Assembly: GCF_002941025.1 (NCBI RefSeq)
Contig: NZ_PTJS01000001.1
Span: 5,895,472 to 5,959,471 of the forward strand
Direction: 5' to 3'
From: Streptomyces sp. QL37
GTDB lineage: Bacteria; Actinomycetota; Actinomycetes; Streptomycetales; Streptomycetaceae
DNA: 64,000 bases
Positions 1 to 10,864 of this stretch are shown one piece after another (the stretch's first letter is position 1; every line of letters starts with the position of its first letter). The translations under genes were made by a program, and so were the position numbers. Under the pieces are notes generated by a model. That model did not search any database. It was given only the letters and a program-made list of their open reading frames with translations, and was not told where the DNA came from.

Positions 1-1371
1 TTCTCCTTCCAGGTGTACGGCGGTGAGCCGGCCCCCGCGTCCACGACCCGCGCCAACCTCGCCCTGAACCACCCCGCCTTCGGCAACCTCTACCAGCACG
101 CCGGGAACTCGCCCGCGTACATCACCGACGGCGGGTGGCCCGCCGATCTCAAGGCCGACCGCTCGCGCTGGTCCTCCGACTGGAACGCCGACCGCTGGGT
201 CGGCGTCGATCTCGGCGCCACCTCCACCATCAGCAGCCTCGACCTGTACTGGGAGGCGGCCTACGCCGTCGACTACGAGATCCAGGTCTCCGACGACAAC
301 AGGAACTGGCGCACGGTCCACCGCCCGTCCGCCGCCGAGGTGGCCGCCAGACGCGCCGACGTGAAGTCCCCGGGCGACGCCGTCGGACGCCACGACACGA
401 TCACCCTGGCCACCCCCGCCACCGCCCGCTACGTCCGCATGCTCGGCAAGGAGCGCCGCTCCTTCTTCAACCCGGCCCCCTCAACCGCCCAGTTCGGCTA
501 CTCGCTCTACGAGTTCCAGGTCTGGGGCACCGGCGGCAGCGCCGCCGCGGCGTACCCGGCCCTGCCCGAGAACCCCGGCGGTGCGTACACCACGAAGTTC
601 TTCGACGACTTCACCGGGTCGGGCCTCGACCGGTCCAAGTGGCGGGTGGTGCGCACCGGCACGGAGATGGGGCCGGTCAACGGAGAGTCGCAGGCGTACG
701 TCGACTCACCGGCCAACATCCGCACGGAGAACGGCTCCCTGGTCCTGGAGTCGAAGTACTGCAAGGGCTGCACCTCCACGCCCAACGGCACCTTCGACTT
801 CACCTCCGGACGTGTCGACACCAACACCAAGTTCGACTTCACCTACGGCAAGGTCAGCGCCCGTATGAAGCTGCCCGTCGGGGACGGATTCTGGCCGGCC
901 TTCTGGATGCTGGGCAGCGACGTCGACGACCCGGCGGTCTCCTGGCCCGGCTCCGGCGAGACCGACATCATGGAGAACATCGGCTACGGCGACTGGACCA
1001 GCTCCGCCCTGCACGGCCCCGGGTACTCCGCCGACGGCAACATCGGCAAGCAGCAGACCTACCCGGCCGGCGGCCGGGCCGACCAGTGGCACACCTACGG
1101 CGTCGAGTGGACGCCCGAGGGCATGACCTTCACTGTCGACGACCGCGTCGTCCAGCAGACCTCCCGCCAGAAGCTGGAGTCCACCCGCGGCAAGTGGGTC
1201 TTCGACCACAACCAGTACGTGATCCTCAACCTCGCTCTCGGCGGTGCCTACCCGGCCGGCTGGAACAAGGTCACCCAGCCCTACTGGGGCCTCCCGCAGT
1301 CCAGCGTCGACCGGGTCGCGCAGGGCGGCGTCAAGGCGGAGATCGACTGGGTGCGGGTCGAACAGAAGTAG
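1..1371 (+). CDS. GH16 endo-beta-glucanase with discoidin domain (5' partial)
   Basis: The frame is open to the window edge, so the start lies upstream. The first residues (FSFQVYGG) look like the last strand of an F5/8 type C (discoidin) domain. A complete discoidin domain follows at about residues 20-175 of the fragment and ends YEFQVWG, so the full protein probably has two tandem sugar-binding domains. The catalytic GH16 domain covers about 195-456. Its signature ETDIMEN carries nucleophile E320, D322 and acid/base E325 (fragment numbering), as expected for a laminarinase-type enzyme cleaving beta-1,3 or mixed-linkage glucans outside the cell. The GH3 glucosidase begins 32 bases downstream, so the two are probably co-transcribed: this enzyme would release oligosaccharides and GH3 would trim them. 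The exact linkage specificity cannot be read from sequence. Confidence 0.9.
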   Translation, partial: FSFQVYGGEPAPASTTRANLALNHPAFGNLYQHAGNSPAYITDGGWPADLKADRSRWSSDWNADRWVGVDLGATSTISSLDLYWEAAYAVDYEIQVSDDNRNWRTVHRPSAAEVAARRADVKSPGDAVGRHDTITLATPATARYVRMLGKERRSFFNPAPSTAQFGYSLYEFQVWGTGGSAAAAYPALPENPGGAYTTKFFDDFTGSGLDRSKWRVVRTGTEMGPVNGESQAYVDSPANIRTENGSLVLESKYCKGCTSTPNGTFDFTSGRVDTNTKFDFTYGKVSARMKLPVGDGFWPAFWMLGSDVDDPAVSWPGSGETDIMENIGYGDWTSSALHGPGYSADGNIGKQQTYPAGGRADQWHTYGVEWTPEGMTFTVDDRVVQQTSRQKLESTRGKWVFDHNQYVILNLALGGAYPAGWNKVTQPYWGLPQSSVDRVAQGGVKAEIDWVRVEQK

Positions 1372-1403
1372 CCGCACCTACGACACACGGAAGAGAGCCG
1401 CAC

Positions 1404-4489
<3,086 letters not shown>

Positions 4490-4490
<1 letters not shown>

Positions 4491-4525
4491 CGACACAAAG
4501 CCGTGCAACGACACAAAGCCGTGTA
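4490..4525. repeat. Two tandem 18-bp repeats after the GH3 stop codon
   Basis: Unit acgacacaaagccgtgca is repeated twice with one mismatch (final ca versus ta), beginning at the GH3 stop codon. It is non-coding and lies just before the terminator hairpin. Confidence 0.8.
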
Positions 4526-4539
4526 ACAGCATAAAAGGG

Positions 4540-4575
4540 ACCCGGGCGGGCGACGCATTTGTCGCCCGTTCGGGT
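4540..4575 (+). terminator. Terminator hairpin after the GH16-GH3 unit
   Basis: Inverted repeat with arms built on CGGGCGAC / GTCGCCCG around a gcattt loop, extended by ACCCG / CGGGT with small internal mismatches. It lacks a strong T-run, as is common in Streptomyces. It ends 12 bases before the next gene. Confidence 0.6.
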
Positions 4576-4587
4576 TACTTTCGGAGT

Positions 4588-5982
4588 ATGCGGAAAAGGC
4601 TGTTCGCTCCCTTGTGGGCCTGCCTGCTGCTGATGGTCTCGGCGGTCGTGCTGGCGATGATCCCCGCTGCCCAGGCCGCCGCCCCCTCGACCATCGACGA
4701 TGTGGCCACCGCTCTGCGCGAGGACCCCGTCTACGTCGACCCGGCGGCGACCGGCCAGCTCTCGGCGTCCCAGGAGGCCGCCCTGGAGAAGAAGATCGAG
4801 GACGCCGACAAGCCGGTCTTCGTGGCCGTGCTGCCCGCGACGTCCGAGTACCCGCCCGAGAACCTCCTGCGGAACCTGCGCACCGACACCGGAGTCACCG
4901 GTGTCTACGCGGTCCGCCTCGGCGACGGCTTCGACGCGGGCGCCGACCCGCAGGTGATGCCGACCCGGGCCGTCGAGAACCTCACCACCGCCGTGAAGGC
5001 ACCCGGCACGGACACCGACGCCGCGACCCAGCTCAACGCCTTCGTCGACCGTGCCGTCGACGAGGCCCGGGGCAGCGCCCCGGCCTCCTGGTCCGGCGGC
5101 GGCGCGGACGACGGCGCGGAGAGCGGCGCCCCGGTGGCCGGTCTGATCGTCCTCGGCGGTGTGGTCCTGGTGGGCGGGGGCACCGCTTTCGCGGTGGTCC
5201 GCCGCAACAGGAAGCGCAAGGAGGAGGAGGAGCGGGCCGCCCTGGAGAAGCTCCGGGTCGTCGTGGACGAGGACATCACGGCGTACGGCGAGGCCCTGGA
5301 CCGGCTGGACTTCCATCCCGCCGAGAAGGGCGCGAACGACGCGATGCGCATCGACTACGAGCGCGCGCTCGACTCCTACGAGGACGCCAAGTCCCGCATG
5401 GGCAACGCGAACCACCCCTCCGACGTACGAGGGGTGACCCAGGCCCTGGAGGACGGCCGTTTCTCGCTCGCCGTCCTGGAGGCACGCCGCAAGGGCCGGA
5501 CGCTCCCCGCGCGCCGCCCGCCCTGCTTCTTCGACCCGCGCCACGGCCCCTCGGTGGCGGACGTCCTGTGGACGCCGTCCGGCGGAGCGGCCCGCGAGGT
5601 CCCGGTCTGCGGCGCCGACGAGGTGCGGCTGCGCGACGGCGAGGACCCCATGAGCCGCACGGTCGACGTGGGCGACGGCCGACGGCGCCCCTACTGGGAG
5701 GCGGGCCCGGCCTACGGCCCCTGGGCCGGCGGCTACTTCGGCGGCGGCCTGCTCCCGGGCCTGCTGGTCGGCACCATGCTCGGCTCGATGCTCTCCACCC
5801 CCGCGTACGCGGCCGAGTACGGCGGCGGTGACTTCGGCGGAGGCGGCGGGGGCGGTGACTGGGGCGGCGGTGACGTCTCGGGATCCGACTTCGACTCGTC
5901 CGGCTTCGGCGGCGGCGGCTTCGGGGACGGCGGCGGGTTCGGTGGCGGCGGCGGCGGCTTCGACGGCGGCGGCGGGTTCTAG
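4588..5982 (+). CDS. Membrane-anchored protein with glycine-rich C-terminus, unknown function
   Basis: 464 residues. The N-terminus is a signal peptide (MRKRLFAPLW then a hydrophobic run to about 30). An extracytoplasmic domain of about 150 residues is followed by one membrane segment (AGLIVLGGVVLVGGG, about 178-200). A charged KRKEEEE stretch and a helical cytoplasmic region follow. The last 100 residues have a short hydrophobic segment (LLPGLLVGTMLGSML) and a run made almost only of Gly with Asp, Phe and Ser. The layout recalls TPM/DUF2207-type membrane proteins, whose tails are also glycine-rich, but I do not recognise the family with confidence. No ligand-binding or catalytic motif is visible. 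It stands alone between a terminator and a convergent gene. Confidence 0.8.
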   Translation: MRKRLFAPLWACLLLMVSAVVLAMIPAAQAAAPSTIDDVATALREDPVYVDPAATGQLSASQEAALEKKIEDADKPVFVAVLPATSEYPPENLLRNLRTDTGVTGVYAVRLGDGFDAGADPQVMPTRAVENLTTAVKAPGTDTDAATQLNAFVDRAVDEARGSAPASWSGGGADDGAESGAPVAGLIVLGGVVLVGGGTAFAVVRRNRKRKEEEERAALEKLRVVVDEDITAYGEALDRLDFHPAEKGANDAMRIDYERALDSYEDAKSRMGNANHPSDVRGVTQALEDGRFSLAVLEARRKGRTLPARRPPCFFDPRHGPSVADVLWTPSGGAAREVPVCGADEVRLRDGEDPMSRTVDVGDGRRRPYWEAGPAYGPWAGGYFGGGLLPGLLVGTMLGSMLSTPAYAAEYGGGDFGGGGGGGDWGGGDVSGSDFDSSGFGGGGFGDGGGFGGGGGGFDGGGGF

Positions 5983-5994
5983 CCCCTCGGCACG

Positions 5995-6582
5995 TCAGGC
6001 CTTCCCGGCCGCACCCTCCCACGTCTCCGGCGCCCACATGCCCGAGCGCTTGAGCGACGCCGGGCAGTGCAGGTATATCTCGTCGATCTCCACGACCAGG
6101 GCCAGGTCGGGGCGCCGGCCCTTCACCGTCATCCCCTCGAAGAAGGACGCGTCCGTGAGGATCCGGGCCCGGCCGTTGATCCGCAGGACGGTCATCGCGC
6201 CGGGTATCAGGTAGAGCAGGCCCACGTGCGGGTTGAACAGGATGTTGTGGAAGCTGTCGCCACGGCGGTTGCCCGGCAGGTCGGGCAGGGCGAGCGTCCG
6301 CGAGTCCAGGACGTGGGTGAAGCCCGGTGCGCCGCCGCGCGGGGAGGTGTCGCAGTTGCCGTCGGCGTCGGACGTCGAGACGGCGCAGAACGGCGCGCGG
6401 GCCAGGAGGTCCAGGTCGGCCTCGGTGAGCTCCTCGTGCACCTTGTCGATGACGAGCGGCCACGGCGTGCCGAGGATCTCCCGCAGCTGCTCCGCCGACC
6501 TCAGGGGCACAGCCCCGGCCAAGGGGTCGTCGCCGGGGGAGGGGGCGTCGGCCGTGGCGGCCACGGGCGCGGCGTTCGACAA
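5995..6582 (-). CDS. FMN-dependent PPOX-fold flavoprotein, divergent from the iron transporter
   Basis: 195 residues with a TTG start (6582-6580) preceded by GGAG; no ATG fits the conserved length. The sequence carries the split-barrel signature of the PPOX-class DR_2398-like family: SDADG, SPRGGAPGF, LDSRTLALPD, PGNRRGDSFHNIL and RINGRA, which form the FMN phosphate pocket. Members are FMN-binding oxidoreductases of unsettled substrate. An iron box lies between this gene and the divergent siderophore permease operon, so expression is probably repressed by iron. I infer a role in reducing or handling ferric-siderophore or haem after import, by analogy with other split-barrel proteins such as HugZ; nothing in the sequence proves the substrate. 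Upstream GTG codons would give a longer protein overlapping the iron box and are less likely. Confidence 0.8.
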   Translation of the reverse strand: MSNAAPVAATADAPSPGDDPLAGAVPLRSAEQLREILGTPWPLVIDKVHEELTEADLDLLARAPFCAVSTSDADGNCDTSPRGGAPGFTHVLDSRTLALPDLPGNRRGDSFHNILFNPHVGLLYLIPGAMTVLRINGRARILTDASFFEGMTVKGRRPDLALVVEIDEIYLHCPASLKRSGMWAPETWEGAAGKA

Positions 6583-6636
6583 GGGATTCTCCGTACCTCG
6601 CGAGGGCGGGGGCACAGCAGCGGATCGCTGACCTGG

Positions 6637-6655
6637 CACTGTTAGGCTCACCTTA
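6637..6655. promoter_or_regulatory. Iron box (DmdR/IdeR-type operator) between divergent genes
   Basis: The 19-mer here contains GTTAGGCTCACCT and matches about 14 of 19 positions of the desferrioxamine-type consensus TTAGGTTAGGCTCACCTAA. Candidate -10 hexamers overlap it on both strands (TAGGCT forward, TAAGGT reverse), so one bound repressor dimer pair could shut both directions when iron is sufficient. Confidence 0.8.
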
Positions 6656-6699
6656 CTTATGCTCGCGGGTGCGCCCCGTCCCGGGGGCGCCGAGCAAGG

Positions 6700-7815
6700 G
6701 TGAGGAACAGTGCACAACCGCATGCCGCCTTCCCGGGTGCACCGGCTGTGAGCGGCCCGGTTCTCCAGGGCGCGGAGCAACGCGAGAGCGGGATACCCGA
6801 GCGGCGCCGTGCGCGCAGCCGCCCCGTGCTGGCCCTCGGACTCCTCGCCGCCGTGGCAGTCCTGCTGCTGACCGTGCTGGTGAGCCTCTCGGTCGGCTCG
6901 GGCGACGTGGCCCTCGGCGACGTACTCGACGGGGTGTTCGACCCGGACCTCGCGGTCAAGGGCCAGCTCATCGTCCAGGAAGTCCGCATCCCCCGCACCG
7001 TGGCCGGACTGCTGGCCGGCGCGGCGCTCGGCCTCGCGGGCACGGTCATGCAGGGCGTCGCCCGCAACCCGCTCGCCGACCCGCAGCTCCTCGGCGTCAA
7101 CGCGGGCGCCTCGGTCGCCGTGGTGTGCGCGATCAGCTTCTTCGGATTCACGGTCGCCACGCAGTACATCTGGTTCGGCTTCCTGGGCGCACTCCTCGCC
7201 GCCCTTCTCGTGTACGGCGTCGGATCGCTCGGCCGCGAGGGCGCCACCCCGGTGAAGCTGGCGCTGGCGGGCGCGGCGACGAGCGCCGTGCTCACGTCCG
7301 TGACCAGCGCGGTCCTGCTCCAGGACCGCGAGAGCTACGACCGGTTCCGCTTCTGGCAGCTCGGTGCGCTCACCGCCCGGGACGCGGACGTGCTGTGGCA
7401 GGTGGCCCCGTTCATCGGGGCCGGAGCCGTCCTCGCGCTGCTGCTCGGCCCGCAGCTCAACGCCCTCTCCCTCGGTGACGACCTGGCCCGCGGCCTCGGC
7501 CAGCGGGTGGGCCTCGCCCGGCTGACCTCGGCACTCGCCGTCGTGCTGCTGTGCGGCGCCGCGACCGTCGTCGCCGGCCCGATCGGCTTCGTCGGCCTCG
7601 CCGTGCCGCACGCCGCCCGGCTCATCACCGGCCCCGACTACCGCTGGGTGCTCCCGTACAGCATGGTGCTCGCCCCGGTCATGCTGCTCGTCGCCGACAT
7701 CGTCGGCCGTGTCGTCGCCCCGCCCGGCGAGGTGCAGGTGGGCGTGGTCACCGCCGCGATCGGCTGCGTCCCCTTCATCTGGCTCGTCCGGCGCGGGAAG
7801 CAGGTGGAGCTGTGA
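6700..7815 (+). CDS. Iron-siderophore ABC transporter permease (FecCD family)
   Basis: 371 residues from GTG 6700; GTG 6748 is an alternative that removes 16 poorly conserved residues. This is a FecCD/BtuC-type permease with about ten hydrophobic segments. Family hallmarks are RIPRTVAGLLAGAALGLAGT, the QGVARNPLADPQLLGVNAGAS loop region that contacts the ATPase, and GPIGFVGLAVPHAAR near the C-terminus. It would form a heterodimeric inner-membrane channel with the next gene, which overlaps by 4 bases (GTGA). It is first in a four-gene iron operon behind the iron box, so it is expected to be iron-repressed. The particular siderophore cannot be deduced; no siderophore synthetase is in the window. 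Confidence 0.93.
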   Translation: MRNSAQPHAAFPGAPAVSGPVLQGAEQRESGIPERRRARSRPVLALGLLAAVAVLLLTVLVSLSVGSGDVALGDVLDGVFDPDLAVKGQLIVQEVRIPRTVAGLLAGAALGLAGTVMQGVARNPLADPQLLGVNAGASVAVVCAISFFGFTVATQYIWFGFLGALLAALLVYGVGSLGREGATPVKLALAGAATSAVLTSVTSAVLLQDRESYDRFRFWQLGALTARDADVLWQVAPFIGAGAVLALLLGPQLNALSLGDDLARGLGQRVGLARLTSALAVVLLCGAATVVAGPIGFVGLAVPHAARLITGPDYRWVLPYSMVLAPVMLLVADIVGRVVAPPGEVQVGVVTAAIGCVPFIWLVRRGKQVEL

Positions 7816-8885
7816 CCGGGCCCCTCCTCGATGAGACCCCCGACGCCCGTCTCGCCGACGCCGTGAGCACGGTGGAACGGGTGCGCGGCAGGGGGCGCCG
7901 CCGCTCCGTGCTGGTGGCGGCCGGTCTGCTGACCGCCGTGGTGGCGGTGTTCGCCGTCTCGCTCAGCCTCGGCGACATGGTGATGCCGCTCGGCAAGGTC
8001 GTGGAGACCCTGTTCGGCGGGGGTGACGGCGGCTCACGGTTCGTCGTGCTGGAACTCCGCCTGCCCCGTGCCCTGCTGGCGATCCTCGTCGGCATCGGCT
8101 TCGGGCTCTCCGGGGCCGTCTTCCAGTCCCTGCTGCGCAACCCGCTGGCCAGCCCGGACGTCATCGGCATCAGTGCGGGGGCCAGCGCGGTCGCCGTCAC
8201 CGCGTCGCTGCTCTTCCAGGTCAGCGGACTCGCCCTGTCCGGGGGCGCCCTGGCCGGGTCGGTGGCCGCCGGCGCGGCCATCTACCTGCTCGCCTGGCGC
8301 CAGGGCGTCGCCGGCCAGCGCCTGGTGCTGATCGGTGTGGGCTTCGGCACCGGACTGAGCAGCGTGGTCTGGTACGTGATGGCCCGCTCCGACACGGCCG
8401 ACGCGCAGGAGGCGTACCTCTGGCTGACGGGCACCCTCAACGGCCGTTCCTGGGGCCAGGTGTGGCCGCTGCTGAGCGCTCTCGCCGTCCTCGTACCGCT
8501 CACCGCCCTCGCCGCCCGCGCACTGGGTCCCCTCCAGCTCGGCGACGACGCGGCGGCGGGGCTCGGCGCCCGCGTCGAGCCCGGCCGGCTGGCGCTGCTC
8601 GGCTGTGCGACAGCCCTGGCGGGCGTCGCGACCGCGGCGGCGGGGCCGGTCGGCTTCGTGGCGTTCGTGGCCGGGCCGATCGCACGCCGACTGGTCCCCG
8701 GCCGGGGTGCCGCCCTGCCCCACGCGGCACTGACCGGGGCCCTGATCGTCCTGGTCGCCGACCTCGGCGCCCAGCACCTGCTGCCCTCGGTCCAGCTGCC
8801 GGTGGGCGTGGTGACCAGCATCATCGGGGCCCCCTACCTGCTGCTGCTCCTGGCGCGCGCCAACCGTGGGGGCAGTGGTGGCTGA
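7812..8885 (+). CDS. Iron-siderophore ABC transporter permease, second subunit (FecCD family)
   Basis: 357 residues. GTG 7812 overlaps the previous stop (GTGA), the usual sign of translational coupling. The protein has a charged cytoplasmic lead (RGRGRRRS), then a FecCD-type membrane domain with LRLPRALLAILVGIGFGLSG, QSLLRNPLASPDVIGISAGAS and GPVGFVAFVAGPIARRL. These match the first permease in position but not in identity, as in FepD/FepG pairs. Together they form the channel for ferric-siderophore delivered by the lipoprotein encoded at 9785. It is followed by the ATPase gene with a short overlap. Confidence 0.93.
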   Translation: MTGPLLDETPDARLADAVSTVERVRGRGRRRSVLVAAGLLTAVVAVFAVSLSLGDMVMPLGKVVETLFGGGDGGSRFVVLELRLPRALLAILVGIGFGLSGAVFQSLLRNPLASPDVIGISAGASAVAVTASLLFQVSGLALSGGALAGSVAAGAAIYLLAWRQGVAGQRLVLIGVGFGTGLSSVVWYVMARSDTADAQEAYLWLTGTLNGRSWGQVWPLLSALAVLVPLTALAARALGPLQLGDDAAAGLGARVEPGRLALLGCATALAGVATAAAGPVGFVAFVAGPIARRLVPGRGAALPHAALTGALIVLVADLGAQHLLPSVQLPVGVVTSIIGAPYLLLLLARANRGGSGG

Positions 8886-9753
8886 CCTGCGGACATCAAA
8901 GACCGACGACATGGAAAGGCGTGGCCGCGCCGTGGCTGAGCACACCCTTCGAGCCCAGGACGTCCGCCTCGGCTACGGCGACCGGGAGATCGTCTCCGGC
9001 CTGGACGTGAGCATCCCGCCGGGGCGGATCACGGTCATCGTGGGCCCGAACGCCTGCGGCAAGTCGACCCTGCTGCGGGCGATGGCGCGGCTGCTCGCCC
9101 CCTCCGAGGGCGCCGTGCTGCTGGACGGCCGGAGCATCCAGGACACGCCGACGAAGGAGGTCGCCGCCGTGCTCGGCATCCTCCCGCAGAGCCCGTCCGC
9201 ACCGGAGGGGATCACCGTCTCCGACCTCGTCGGGCGAGGCCGTTACCCGCACCAGGGCTGGTTCCGCCGCTGGACCGCCGAGGACGACGCGGCCGTCGCC
9301 CAGGCACTGCTCTCGACCGGCACCCTGGATCTCGCCGACCGGCCGGTGGACGAACTCTCCGGCGGGCAGCGCCAGCGGGTGTGGATCGCGATGGCGCTCT
9401 CGCAGCGTACGGACATCCTGCTGCTGGACGAACCGACGACGTTCCTGGACGCCAGCCACCAGTTGGACGTCCTGGACCTGCTGACCGACCTGAACCACGA
9501 GCACGGCGTCACCATGGTGGCGGTGCTGCACGACCTGAATCTGGCCTGCCGCTACGCCGACCACATGATCGCCATGAAGGACGGGCGGATCGTGGCGGAG
9601 GGCCCGCCGTCCGAGATCGTGACGGAGTCCCTGGTCGGCGAGGTGTTCGGCATGCGCTGCTCGGTCATGGAGGACCCGGCGTCGGCCACGCCGATGGTGG
9701 TGCCGCTGGGCCGCCACCATGTGCGGGCCGCGGCTGTCCGCCCCGCGCCGTGA
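8878..9753 (+). CDS. Iron-siderophore ABC transporter ATP-binding protein (FepC-type)
   Basis: About 291 residues. GTG 8878 was chosen because GGGGG sits 5 bases upstream and it overlaps the permease by 8 bases; GTG 8866 or ATG 8911 are possible. All ATPase motifs are present: Walker A GPNACGKST, Q-loop LPQSP, signature LSGGQRQR, Walker B ILLLDEPT, D-loop and switch His in VLHDLN. The Walker A has the cysteine often seen in FepC-type ATPases (GPNACGKST). It energises uptake through the two FecCD permeases. A second iron box begins 8 bases after the stop. Confidence 0.93.
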   Translation: MADLRTSKTDDMERRGRAVAEHTLRAQDVRLGYGDREIVSGLDVSIPPGRITVIVGPNACGKSTLLRAMARLLAPSEGAVLLDGRSIQDTPTKEVAAVLGILPQSPSAPEGITVSDLVGRGRYPHQGWFRRWTAEDDAAVAQALLSTGTLDLADRPVDELSGGQRQRVWIAMALSQRTDILLLDEPTTFLDASHQLDVLDLLTDLNHEHGVTMVAVLHDLNLACRYADHMIAMKDGRIVAEGPPSEIVTESLVGEVFGMRCSVMEDPASATPMVVPLGRHHVRAAAVRPAP

Positions 9754-9760
9754 TCACCAC

Positions 9761-9779
9761 CCAGGTTAGGCTAACCTAA
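9761..9779 (+). promoter_or_regulatory. Near-perfect iron box overlapping the promoter of the binding-protein gene
   Basis: ccaggttaggctaacctaa matches 17 of 19 consensus positions and contains the perfect palindrome AGGTTAGGCTAACCT. It ends 5 bases before the ATG at 9785, leaving no room for a ribosome binding site. Candidate -10 hexamers TAGGCT (9767) and TAACCT (9772) lie inside it, so the repressor would sit directly on the promoter. The transcript is probably leaderless or nearly so. Confidence 0.9.
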
Positions 9780-9784
9780 CCGGC

Positions 9785-10804
9785 ATGAACGATTCCGCTC
9801 CACGCCCCCGCCGCACTCCGGTCCTGATGGCCGGCGTCGTCGCGGCCCTCCTCGTCGGCCTGGCCGCCTGTGGCTCCTCCGACGACGCCGACAGCTCCGC
9901 TTCCGCTTCCGCCTCGGGCGGGGCGGCCGAGGGCGCCTTCCCGGCGAAGGTCGCGACGAAGTTCGGCGAGGTCACCGTCGACAAGGCCCCCGAGCGCATC
10001 GTCGCTCTCGGCTGGGGCGACGCGGAGACGGTGCTGGCCCTCGGCGGACAGCCCGTCGGTGCCAGCGACTGGCTGGCGTTCGGCGGCGAGGGCGTCGGAC
10101 CGTGGGCCAAGGGCATGTACGACAAGAGCCCGCAGATGATCGGCACCCTGGAGCCCGAGTTCGAGAAGATCGCGGCACTCCAGCCGGACCTCATTCTCGA
10201 CACCAAGTCCAGCGGGGACCGTACGCGTCACGACACCCTCAGCAAGATCGCCCCGACCGTGGGCGTGCCGAAGGGCGCCGACCAGTACAAGCTCTCCTGG
10301 GAGAAGCAGACCGAGATGATCGCCGCCGCCATGGGCGTTCCCGAGAAGGGCGAGAAGCTGATCGCGGACACCGAGGCGAAGTTCGCGGACGCCGCGAAGG
10401 CGCACCCCGAGTTCAAGGGCAGCACGATCACGCTCGGCTCGCGTACCTCCGAGGGTTACGGCGCCTACGTCTCCGGCACCGGGCGGGTCGGCTTCGTCGA
10501 GCGCCTCGGCTTCGAGAACAACCCGGCCGTCGAGGCAGAGGCGGGAGAGGGCTTCTCGATCTCCGTCTCCAAGGAGAAGCTGGACCTCCTCGACGCCGAC
10601 CTGACGGTCATGGCCCCCATCGGCATCCCGGCCACCGACATCAGCGGCGACCCGCTGTACAAGGCGGTCCCGTCGGTGAAGGCCGGACACTCCGTCGTCT
10701 TCGACGACAAGGACATCAGCACGGCGTTCGCCACCGACTCGGTGCTGTCCACCGGCTACGCGCTGGAGAAGGTCGTCCCGCTCTTCGCGGAGAGGATGAA
10801 GTAG
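9785..10804 (+). CDS. Iron-siderophore substrate-binding lipoprotein (FepB/FhuD-type)
   Basis: 339 residues. The N-terminus is a lipoprotein signal (PRRTPVL, a hydrophobic run, then lipobox LAAC with Cys29), followed by a Ser/Ala/Asp linker and a periplasmic-binding-protein class III fold. PERIVALGWGDAETVLALG, the loop EPEFEKIAALQPDLIL and the C-terminal helix are typical of siderophore-binding proteins. It would be tethered outside the membrane to capture ferric-siderophore for the adjacent FecCD-ATPase complex. It is immediately preceded by its own iron box, separate from the one before the permeases, so it can be expressed independently of the permease transcript. No Shine-Dalgarno is present. 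Confidence 0.93.
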   Translation: MNDSAPRPRRTPVLMAGVVAALLVGLAACGSSDDADSSASASASGGAAEGAFPAKVATKFGEVTVDKAPERIVALGWGDAETVLALGGQPVGASDWLAFGGEGVGPWAKGMYDKSPQMIGTLEPEFEKIAALQPDLILDTKSSGDRTRHDTLSKIAPTVGVPKGADQYKLSWEKQTEMIAAAMGVPEKGEKLIADTEAKFADAAKAHPEFKGSTITLGSRTSEGYGAYVSGTGRVGFVERLGFENNPAVEAEAGEGFSISVSKEKLDLLDADLTVMAPIGIPATDISGDPLYKAVPSVKAGHSVVFDDKDISTAFATDSVLSTGYALEKVVPLFAERMK

Positions 10805-10813
10805 CACGCCGGA

Positions 10814-10840
10814 GCCCCGTGCCATCTGGTGGCGCGGGGC
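10814..10840 (+). terminator. Hairpin after the siderophore operon
   Basis: GCCCCGtGCCA and TGGcGCGGGGC arms around a short loop, starting 10 bases after the lipoprotein stop. No T-run follows. Confidence 0.5.
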
Positions 10841-10864
10841 CCGAACGGGTGACAGGCTTACGGG

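Noticed and set aside
135..1403. Upstream extension of the GH3 frame across the GH16 gene
   Set aside because: It has no signal peptide and is Arg/Pro/His-rich; ATG 1404 gives a perfect secretion signal.
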